11,353 bases of DNA from SURF-21 sp964529285 (GTDB taxonomy: Bacteria; Actinomycetota; Geothermincolia; Geothermincolales; RBG-13-55-18): assembly GCA_964529285.1 (NCBI GenBank), contig CAZGWK010000071.1:1-11353 (forward strand). The letters are read 5' to 3'. Under the pieces are notes generated by a model. That model was not told the DNA's origin. It saw only the letters and a program-made list of their open reading frames with translations, and did not search any database. The position numbers and the translations under genes were made by a program. This document shows positions 1 to 4,802 of the stretch, one piece after another; position 1 is the stretch's first letter; the number at the start of each line of letters is the position of its first letter.

Positions 1-155
1 TCGCCGCAGGGGCCGGTGTATCTCGCCCACCCGTCGGCATCCTTGAGCCTGCCCATGTTGCGCGGGTTCATGGCGTGGTCGATGGCGGTCTCCGAGTAGG
101 TGCGCCGCATGTCCGCCTCGACCATCGCCTGCAGGCTGGCAAATCCATCTTCCAT
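1..155 (-). CDS. IscU/NifU-type iron-sulfur cluster assembly scaffold protein (N-terminal part)
   Basis: The reading frame runs off the window edge, leaving the first 51 residues. After a short leader it has the typical start of Fe-S scaffold proteins: YSETAIDHAMNPRNMG (residues 20-35), then KDADGWARYTGPCG (38-51). Cys50 is in the position of the first cluster-binding Cys of the IscU/NifU N-terminal fold, and the GPCG form is typical of the divergent scaffold group in anaerobes. Such proteins build [2Fe-2S] or [4Fe-4S] clusters in the cytoplasm and hand them to apoproteins. The ATG has AGGAG seven bases before it. The gene lies 28 bp after the FmdB-like gene on the same strand, so the two are probably co-transcribed. 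The remaining Cys residues lie outside the window, so cluster capacity cannot be judged. Confidence 0.8.
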   Translation of the reverse strand, partial: MEDGFASLQAMVEADMRRTYSETAIDHAMNPRNMGRLKDADGWARYTGPCG

Positions 156-183
156 TCTGGTACTCCTGTTGCCGTGAATATTG

Positions 184-423
184 CTATCCCCTGTGACATC
201 CTGTGTCGTCCGAGCAGGGAGGTTTAACGCAGCGTTCCTCCCTGCCGCAGCAGGTGGTTCCCGCTGGATTGGATCCCCCACTGATGGTGTGAAAGGAGGA
301 GAAGAGCTTATGCATAGCGGCGCTGCCGCAGTCGGGGCACCTCGCCCCTTCCAGGTTCCCGTCTCTAAGAAAGAGCTCGCATACCGCCCCGCAGCTTCCG
401 CACTTGAAGTCGTATATCGGCAT
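184..423 (-). CDS. FmdB-family zinc ribbon protein
   Basis: A 79-residue protein with the hallmark start MPIYDFKCGSCG. Two CxxC knuckles (Cys8/Cys11 and Cys29/Cys32 in RCPDCGS) form a putative zinc ribbon, and a Cys-rich tail (TTCCGREERC, then two further Cys) follows. This arrangement defines the FmdB / CxxC_CxxC_SSSS family. The name comes from a proposed regulator of formamidase or formylmethanofuran dehydrogenase genes; the biochemical role is not established. I chose the ATG at 423 because the family begins with MPxYxF and GGAG lies six bases upstream; an in-frame GTG at 435 is possible. It is the first gene of a minus-strand pair with the Fe-S scaffold gene and is divergent from the radical SAM gene. 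Confidence 0.85.
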   Translation of the reverse strand: MPIYDFKCGSCGAVCELFLRDGNLEGARCPDCGSAAMHKLFSSFHTISGGSNPAGTTCCGREERCVKPPCSDDTGCHRG

Positions 424-549
424 CCGGATCTCCACGTCTTATCGTCGATCTCGTACCTTGCCACGTTCAATTAATGGCATATTTATGATAACTAATGGAT
501 ACTGAAATAAAAAGCACAGGAAGAATATAACGGAAGGTCATGGGTAACC
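424..549. promoter_or_regulatory. AT-rich divergent intergenic region
   Basis: This 126 bp region lies between the minus-strand fmdB-like gene and the plus-strand radical SAM gene, and its centre (about 465-530) is clearly more AT-rich than the coding flanks. It must hold promoters for both. TATGAT at 484-489 is a possible plus-strand -10 box, but I see no convincing -35 and no dyad, so individual promoters are not assigned. GGAAGG at 532-537 is the probable, rather distant, ribosome binding site for the gene at 550. Confidence 0.4.
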
Positions 550-1482
550 ATGCGTGAAAGAGGCGTCTATATCTACGGGCCGGTGGCATCCAGGAGGCTC
601 GGTGGTTCCCTCGGCGTCGATCTCGTGCCCCGCAAGGTCTGCGACTACGACTGCGTGTACTGCCAGCTGGGCAGGACCACGAGGAAGACGCTACGCAGGG
701 AACCCTACGTGCCCGCGGATGCGGTGCTCGCACAATTGCAGAGCAGGCTGGAGGGTGAATCCGGGATCGATTACATCACCCTTGCCGGCTCCGGCGAGCC
801 CACCCTGCACTCGGAGCTGGACGAGATAATCGCGGGCATCAGGCGTTTGAGCTCACTGCCCTTAGCCGTCATCACCAACGGTACCCTGCTGGGTGACGAC
901 GATGTCGCTGCTGCCTGCGCGCGGGCCGACCTCGTCATCCCCTCCCTGGACGCAGCGGACGAGGCGACGTTTCAGGCCGTCAACCGACCCTGCGAGGAGC
1001 TGAGCCTGGAGCGCGTCGTCAGGGGGATGGAGTCCTTCGGCAAGAGCTACCGCGGGGAGGTCTGGCTCGAGGTGATGCTCGTGCAGGGTTACAATTCGCG
1101 GGAGGAGCAGGTAAGGCAGTTAGGATCTTTTATAGAGAGGATATCGCCGCAAAAGGTCCAGCTGAATACGGTTGTAAGGCCACCGTCGGAGCCGGACGCC
1201 AACCCACTGGAGGAGGCGGAACTGGAAAGGCTTGCCGCCTTGCTGGGAGCAAGCGCGGGCGCAGTGCCTCCGGTTTCTCGCGGCAGCGCGGTGTCCTCGC
1301 TGGGATCCCGGGAGCAGAAGGTCCTGCACTTTATCCGCAGGCGCCCCTGCACGGCTGACGACGTGGCGAAGGCCCTGGGCATAAACTACACCGAGGCCAT
1401 GAAGCTGCTGGTCCAGATGGAGGTGGACGGAGAGCTGAGCAGCACGGTACAGGACGAAAAGACCTTCTATATCTTTCCCTAG
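550..1482 (+). CDS. Radical SAM protein (COG0731-like) with C-terminal winged helix
   Basis: A 310-residue protein. Its N-terminus has the family signature GPVASRRLGGSLGVDLVP (10-27), then the radical SAM cluster motif C31-x3-C35-x2-C38 (CDYDCVYC), which binds a [4Fe-4S] cluster and S-adenosylmethionine. AGSGEPTLH (79-87) is the GGE-like SAM-binding segment and ITNGT (108-112) is the next beta-strand motif. Residues about 253-310 look like a winged helix (SREQKVLHFIRR to KTFYIFP) that may bind nucleic acid or a partner. The family is annotated as Fe-S oxidoreductase, distantly related to the wyosine enzyme TYW1; most bacterial members have no proven substrate. The ATG is the first in-frame start. 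It is monocistronic in appearance, divergent from fmdB and followed by a long non-coding stretch. Confidence 0.85.
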   Translation: MRERGVYIYGPVASRRLGGSLGVDLVPRKVCDYDCVYCQLGRTTRKTLRREPYVPADAVLAQLQSRLEGESGIDYITLAGSGEPTLHSELDEIIAGIRRLSSLPLAVITNGTLLGDDDVAAACARADLVIPSLDAADEATFQAVNRPCEELSLERVVRGMESFGKSYRGEVWLEVMLVQGYNSREEQVRQLGSFIERISPQKVQLNTVVRPPSEPDANPLEEAELERLAALLGASAGAVPPVSRGSAVSSLGSREQKVLHFIRRRPCTADDVAKALGINYTEAMKLLVQMEVDGELSSTVQDEKTFYIFP

Positions 1483-1521
1483 TAGAACGCCCCCTTCATC
1501 GCATGCGCTCTTACACCTTTT

Positions 1522-1613
1522 GCATGGGTTTACCAAAAACCATGCGGTAGAGGTTCGGTGACAGCCTCTTGATAGCTGTCCGCGCCAGGTTCCCTTGAAG
1601 GGATAACCCCGCG
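1522..1613 (+). ncRNA. Candidate structured RNA leader with H-type pseudoknot
   Basis: The 197 bp between the radical SAM gene and the CXXC gene encodes no protein I can support, but 1522-1613 folds almost continuously. Hairpin A is GCATGG (1522-1527) with CCATGC (1540-1545). Next, AGAGG (1549-1553) pairs with CCTCT (1565-1569), and GACAG in its loop (1560-1564) pairs with CTGTC (1576-1580). This is a compact H-type pseudoknot with connecting loops of 6, 0 and 6 bases. Hairpin C is CGCG (1581-1584) with CGCG (1610-1613), extended by GGT/ACC and by TCCCT (1591-1595) with AGGGA (1599-1603) around a TGA triloop. No U-run follows any hairpin, so they are not plain terminators. It ends 66 bases before the downstream start codon. 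I cannot assign it to a known riboswitch class; the pairing was found by eye. Confidence 0.4.
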
Positions 1614-1679
1614 CTGACTAGAACAAGATAGCGAATAGAACAGGAGATACGAGGCGGTTCATGGACAATGGGGGCATAA

Positions 1680-1841
1680 GTGGTTAGAAGGATAAGGAAG
1701 CTGCTTGGCAGGATACGTCTGGCCTATCTGTTGATAGCGGTTTTTGCCCTCGCCATCGGGTTGTCCTTTATCTGGGAAGGCCCCAGAACGGTCTACGCCA
1801 ACGCCGTCATCATCTGTCTCGACTGTATAGGGTTGATCTAG
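1680..1841 (+). CDS. Small CXXC membrane protein, CD1871A-like
   Basis: A 53-residue protein starting at a GTG that directly follows an in-frame TAA, with GGGGG five bases upstream. It has a basic N-terminus (VRRIRKLLGRIR), one hydrophobic helix (about 13-32, LAYLLIAVFALAIGLSFIW) and a C-terminal segment VYANAVIICLDCIGLI with Cys46-x2-Cys49. This matches the CD1871A family of CXXC proteins as I recall it, whose genes usually sit beside a polyferredoxin membrane protein, as here. The function of the family is not known. The single helix and positive N-terminus suggest an inner-membrane protein with the CXXC just outside the helix, which could pass electrons or hold a metal near the NapH-like partner. 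The stop lies three bases before the next start, so translation is probably coupled. Confidence 0.65.
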   Translation: MVRRIRKLLGRIRLAYLLIAVFALAIGLSFIWEGPRTVYANAVIICLDCIGLI

Positions 1842-1844
1842 GCG

Positions 1845-2711
1845 ATGTTTCGCAGAAGGTTGACCCAGGTAGTCAGCCTGCTGGCGATAAACCCCTATTT
1901 CGTCTACTTCTCCTCCCGCGTCGTCTACCAGGGCGGCTTCAAGGGGGTGTGCGTTCCCGGGTTGAACTGCTATGCCTGCCCCCTCGCGGTCTTCGCCTGC
2001 CCCATCGGCAGCCTGCAGCATTCCTTCGTACTCATGTCGCCAAAGATCAAGGGCTCTCTTGCCCAGGCCTTCGGTTCTCTCATCTACGTCCTGGCCTCTG
2101 TGGGGCTGGTGGGAGCCGTGGTCGGGAGGATGCCGTGTGGGTGGATATGCCCCTTCGGTTTTCTGCAGGATCTGCTATACAAGATCCCCTCCCCCAAGCT
2201 GCGCATGCCGGCGTGGATGAGCTGGGGAAGGTACGGCTTCCTCATCGTGGTGGCCATGGCCATCCCCTTCATCACCGCCGTGAGCTGGTTCTCGCGCCTC
2301 TGCCCGGCGGGAGCCCTGGAGGGCGGGGTATTCCTGAAGGCGGTCCCTCCCGATGCGCCGCTTCCGCCCTCGGGCTGGTTCTTCTGGCTCAAGATGGCCA
2401 TACTGGCCGCCTTTTTGCTGTGGTTCGTTTTCTCCAAGCGCCCTTTCTGCCGCGCCGTCTGTCCCCTGGGGGCTTTGTTCGGGATATGCAACCGCTTCAG
2501 CCTCTACCGCATGGCCGTGGACGATTCCAAGTGCACCGAGTGCGGAAAGTGCCGCGAGGTCTGCCCCGTGGACATCAACATACACGACGACCCCAATTCA
2601 CCGGACTGCATCCGCTGCCTGGAGTGCAAGAAGGCATGCGCCTACGGCGCAATAACCTCCGGTTTCGCCATCCCGAGGGAAGATCTCAGATCAGGCAAGA
2701 AGCCTGCATGA
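1845..2711 (+). CDS. NapH-like polyferredoxin membrane protein (4Fe-4S)
   Basis: A 288-residue integral membrane Fe-S protein of the NapH/NosR/RdxA group, which moves electrons between quinol or soluble donors and a redox partner across the membrane. Cys-rich segments are Cys36/42/45/52 (CVPGLNCYACP...ACP), CGWICP (98-103), CPAGA (153-157) and CRAVCPLG (202-209). Two classical clusters follow: C230-x2-C233-x2-C236-x3-C240-P and C255-x2-C258-x2-C261-x3-C265. Hydrophobic helices lie at about 72-94, 128-148 and 178-197. The CxxxCP pairs next to membrane helices are the NapH signature. No nap, nos or cco genes are visible, so the partner is unknown and the name NapH should not be taken as function. 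It follows the CXXC gene by three bases, and its TGA overlaps an ATG of a further gene lost in the gap. Confidence 0.85.
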   Translation: MFRRRLTQVVSLLAINPYFVYFSSRVVYQGGFKGVCVPGLNCYACPLAVFACPIGSLQHSFVLMSPKIKGSLAQAFGSLIYVLASVGLVGAVVGRMPCGWICPFGFLQDLLYKIPSPKLRMPAWMSWGRYGFLIVVAMAIPFITAVSWFSRLCPAGALEGGVFLKAVPPDAPLPPSGWFFWLKMAILAAFLLWFVFSKRPFCRAVCPLGALFGICNRFSLYRMAVDDSKCTECGKCREVCPVDINIHDDPNSPDCIRCLECKKACAYGAITSGFAIPREDLRSGKKPA

Positions 2712-2715
2712 AAAC
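2708..2715 (+). CDS. Start of an unknown gene overlapping the NapH-like stop (cut off by gap)
   Basis: The stop of the NapH-like gene is part of ATGA at 2708-2711, and the new frame reads M-K-(T or N) before the N run begins at 2716. ATGA overlaps are typical of translationally coupled operon genes. Only two full codons are visible, so this is a suggestion, not a firm gene. No strong ribosome binding site precedes it (AGGCAAG about ten bases upstream). Confidence 0.3.
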
Positions 2716-2815
2716 NNNNNNNNNNNNNNNNNNNNNNNNNNNNNNNNNNNNNNNNNNNNNNNNNNNNNNNNNNNNNNNNNNNNNNNNNNNNNNNNNNNNN
2801 NNNNNNNNNNNNNNN
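2716..2815. other. Assembly gap of 100 N
   Basis: A run of exactly 100 N, the usual placeholder for a scaffold gap of unknown length. It removes the 3' end of the minus-strand selenoprotein gene and the body of the plus-strand gene starting at 2708. The two sides may be further apart than shown, or wrongly joined. Confidence 0.98.
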
Positions 2816-3129
2816 TCGAGGACGACGATGGTAGGCACCGCCTGTATCCCGTATTGCCTGGCCTTCTCGGTGTCTCTGCTCGCGTCGACATCCACGTATG
2901 CGATGACGTCCCCCATCTCATTCACCAGGTCCTGCACCAGGTCCTTTGCCGCCGGGCATGCCGGTCAAGTCGGGGTAGAGAATACGAGGGCCTGCGCTTT
3001 GCCCTCCGTTCCGCCACCCCCCGAGCCATCGGGATTCGTGGACGTGTCGTTGCTGCAACTGCATCCTGGCACCAGCCCGGCCATTATAATCAGGCACAGC
3101 AGGCTTGTGAATATCAGGATCCGCTTCAC
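2816..3129 (-). CDS. Thioredoxin-fold lipoprotein, probable selenoprotein (UxxC active site), 3' end in gap
   Basis: Read from the GTG at 3129, the frame gives a lipoprotein signal (MKRILIFTSLLCLIIMAGLV, then PGC with Cys23 as lipid site), a Gly/Ser/Asn-rich linker (24-43) and a thioredoxin-like domain. The first strand is QALVFSTPT (46-54). Codon 55 is TGA (2965-2967), followed by PACPAAKDLVQDL. The frame then stays open with clear thioredoxin features: VIAYVDVDAS, RQYGIQAVPTIVVL including the cis-Pro motif VPT, up to the N run. Homologues have Cys at position 55 (TPTCPxC), so the TGA replaces exactly the nucleophilic Cys of CxxC and is best read as selenocysteine, giving U55-P-A-C58. The protein would be a membrane-anchored thiol oxidoreductase outside the cytoplasm. 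AGAGG lies eight bases before the GTG. Lipobox position -2 is Pro, slightly unusual. The C-terminus is unknown. An ordinary caller would truncate the gene or start it at 2937. Confidence 0.8.
2927..2945 (-). promoter_or_regulatory. Bacterial SECIS-like hairpin downstream of the UGA codon
   Basis: On the minus strand, AGGACCTGGTGCAGGACCT folds as AGG/CCT, one A-A mismatch, then CCTG/CAGG closed by a GUG triloop. G is the first loop base, as bacterial SelB-binding hairpins require (G at loop position one or two). Nineteen bases separate the UGA from the stem, and the loop G is 28 bases after the UGA, within the spacing known for bacterial SECIS elements. The hairpin lies inside the coding frame, as expected in bacteria. 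The fold was made by eye. Confidence 0.6.
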
Positions 3130-3180
3130 GACCTCATCCTCTCTTTAAATGTCCGCATCCAACTGTAGCCTTTATGACGG

Positions 3181-3211
3181 ATTATACCATCAGGTATGTT
3201 TCAGTACCTGA
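3181..3211 (-). promoter_or_regulatory. Promoter -10 and operator-like dyad for the selenoprotein gene
   Basis: On the minus strand a perfect TATAAT (3186 down to 3181) lies about 52 bases before the GTG start. Just upstream is the dyad TCAGGTA (3190-3196 in plus coordinates) and TACCTGA (3205-3211), with an eight-base spacer. The dyad covers the -35 position and the spacer, and I see no good -35 box. This suggests a regulated promoter, possibly activator-dependent; the regulator is unknown. Confidence 0.45.
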
Positions 3212-3304
3212 CATCCATCAGGAAAAGCTTGGACTTACATGTATTGTATGGGATTCGAAGGCCGGCAGCGGATATTGACCGCAAGACACCCCCAAGTTAG
3301 AATA

Positions 3305-3344
3305 CTTGTATCCTTGTATATACAAGTTAGCTTTCACTTATAAA
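3305..3344 (+). promoter_or_regulatory. GntR/HutC-type operator and promoter of the methyl-transfer operon
   Basis: CTTGTATATACAAG (3313-3326) is a perfect 14 bp palindrome containing GT-N-TA-N-AC, the consensus reported for HutC-subfamily GntR operators. A third half site, CTTGTAT (3305-3311), lies one base upstream in direct orientation. TATAAA at 3339-3344 is a probable -10, and TTGTAT (3314-3319) inside the palindrome may serve as a weak -35 with a 19-base spacer. The operator would then block RNA polymerase directly, fitting autorepression by the GntR regulator encoded immediately downstream. Confidence 0.65.
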
Positions 3345-3345
3345 T

Positions 3346-4113
3346 TTGGTGCAGATACGGGAGGTGCCTCTAACGAAGCAGGCGCAAATAGATACGGAAT
3401 CCTTCACCCCGGCATATTTCCAGCTGGCGCAGATACTGCACCGCGAGATCATGAACGGAGGCATGCGCCCGGGAGACCGCGTGCCCAGCGAGAACGAATT
3501 GAGCGAGGAGTATGGTATCAGCCGCATGACCGCGCGCAAGGCCATCACCCTGCTCACCGAAAAGGGCCTGATGCGCAGGGAAAAAGGAAAGGGCACCTTT
3601 GTCTGCAAGCCCCGCGTAGAGGGCGGCCTCTTCCTCATACCCGACCTCCATGACGAGATGAGAATGCAGGGCCTTTCCGCGGATGTGAGGCTGCTGGGGA
3701 TCAAGGTCGTGCCGGCGGGCAAGGTGCCGGCGTCGATGCTGGGGGTAAGAATGGGCGATAAGGTCATCTACATGGAGAGGGTGCTCGAGGGGGACGGCGA
3801 ACCCCTGGTGCTCGACCGCAAGTATGTGTTGCTCGACCGCTCGCAGCCCCTGCTGGAGTCTGAGCTGGGTCACGGCTCGACGGACGACCTCTTCTCAGGC
3901 AATCCCGATATGGTCCCTGTGCGGGCGGAGCTCAAGCTCTCCGCGACCGTCCTTTCCGCGCGAGAGTCTCAACTCCTGAAGAGCAAGAAGGGAGCACCCG
4001 CTTTCTGCATGGAACAGCTCATCTTCGCGGCCAACGACAAGCGGGTCATCTGGGGATGGCTGCTCTACCGCGGGGACAGGTTCGACTTCGAGTCTTCGAG
4101 CCGGTTGTTATGA
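3346..4113 (+). CDS. GntR-family (HutC subfamily) transcriptional regulator with UTRA domain
   Basis: A protein of about 255 residues. The winged helix-turn-helix covers residues 21-90 (AYFQLAQILHREI, then RVPSENELSEEYGISRMTAR, then the wing EKGKGTFV), followed by a UTRA ligand-binding domain (about 95-255) ending in YRGDRFDF as in HutC and FarR relatives. Such proteins are dimeric repressors released by a small effector, often the substrate or product of the pathway. It is the first gene of the methyl-transfer operon, 11 bp ahead of a corrinoid protein gene, with a HutC-type palindrome in its promoter. The start is uncertain: TTG at 3346 and GTG at 3349 have no ribosome binding site but lie where transcription from TATAAA should begin, so leaderless translation is possible. 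GTG at 3364 overlaps GGGAGG and is unlikely. The effector is unknown. Confidence 0.9.
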   Translation: MVQIREVPLTKQAQIDTESFTPAYFQLAQILHREIMNGGMRPGDRVPSENELSEEYGISRMTARKAITLLTEKGLMRREKGKGTFVCKPRVEGGLFLIPDLHDEMRMQGLSADVRLLGIKVVPAGKVPASMLGVRMGDKVIYMERVLEGDGEPLVLDRKYVLLDRSQPLLESELGHGSTDDLFSGNPDMVPVRAELKLSATVLSARESQLLKSKKGAPAFCMEQLIFAANDKRVIWGWLLYRGDRFDFESSSRLL

Positions 4114-4124
4114 GGTGATGAACG

Positions 4125-4766
4125 GTGGATATGGACAAAAAGCTCGTAAAAGCCATGGGAGAACTCGACGAGGAAGTGGTGATCACCAGCGTCCGGGACA
4201 TGCTCGGCGCCGGTGTGGAACCGTTGCATATCGTCGAGTTGTGCCGCGAGGGTTTCGAGATCGTAGGAAAACGTTACGAGAACCGGGAGTATTTCCTCTC
4301 CGGCCTGATAATCTCCGACGATATCTTCTCCAGCGTCCTCGATATACTGGAGCGCTCGGGATGTTTCCAGGCAGCGCCGGGCGAGCATCACGGCAGGGTG
4401 ATAATGGGAGCCCCGCTTGGCGACGTACACGATATCGGCAAAAATATTGTCTCACAGCTGATGCGCTATTCCGGTTTCGAGGTCATCGACCTCGGGGTCA
4501 ACGTCAGGCCACAGGATTTCGTGCAGGCGGCCGCCGAGAACAGCGCTTCGATAGTGGGGATAAGCACCTTGATCACCATGGCCTATGAGTCGCTGCGCGA
4601 GACCGTGTTCGGCTTCCAGCGCGAAGGACTGCGCGGCAGCGTGAAGATAATGCTGGGCGGCGGGGCCGTATCTCAACGGGTATGCGAGTACGCGGGAGCG
4701 GATGCCTGGAGCCGGGATGCCGCGGACGCGGTAAAGTTCGCAAAAGCATTCACGGGCATAGAGTAA
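4125..4766 (+). CDS. Corrinoid (B12-binding) methyltransferase protein, first copy
   Basis: A 213-residue protein of the MtaC/MtbC/MttC type. The N-terminal helical cap (about 5-85, with REGFEIVGKRYENREYFLSG) is followed by a Rossmann-like cobalamin domain carrying the base-off motif D100-x-H102-x-x-G105 (GDVHDIGKNI). STLI (147-150) and the Gly-rich GGG (178-180) contact the nucleotide tail in this family. It carries the methyl group on cobalt between two methyltransferases. GTG at 4125 is preferred because GAGGTG ends seven bases before it; ATG at 4131 is the alternative. It lies between the GntR gene and the dehydrogenase-like gene. It clearly differs from the second corrinoid protein at 6157, so this is an old paralogous pair, not a recent duplication. 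Confidence 0.93.
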   Translation: MDMDKKLVKAMGELDEEVVITSVRDMLGAGVEPLHIVELCREGFEIVGKRYENREYFLSGLIISDDIFSSVLDILERSGCFQAAPGEHHGRVIMGAPLGDVHDIGKNIVSQLMRYSGFEVIDLGVNVRPQDFVQAAAENSASIVGISTLITMAYESLRETVFGFQREGLRGSVKIMLGGGAVSQRVCEYAGADAWSRDAADAVKFAKAFTGIE

Positions 4767-4802
4767 ACGACATGAGAGTGGGATGACGGGGGGAGAAACA
4801 GA

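Noticed and set aside
1120..1536. Long open frame on the minus strand opposite the radical SAM gene; similar long antisense frames at 7005-7910, 9429-9914 and elsewhere.
   Set aside because: They mirror genes with G/C-rich third codon positions, contain low-complexity Arg/Ala/Gly/Pro sequence without motifs, and lie opposite well-supported genes.
1522..1545. Intrinsic terminator of the radical SAM gene.
   Set aside because: The hairpin is followed by GGTAGAGG, not by a T run, on the plus strand, and by no T run on the minus strand either.
1546..1613. Lysine riboswitch, suggested by GGTAGAGGT at 1546-1554.
   Set aside because: The known lysine riboswitch is far longer with a five-helix junction; nothing beyond these few bases agrees, and the downstream genes are unrelated to lysine.
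2965..2967. The TGA in the thioredoxin-like gene as a nonsense mutation or sequencing error (pseudogene).
   Set aside because: It falls exactly on the redox-active Cys codon, the frame is intact on both sides with no frameshift, and a SECIS-like hairpin follows at the right distance. Recoding explains all of this better.
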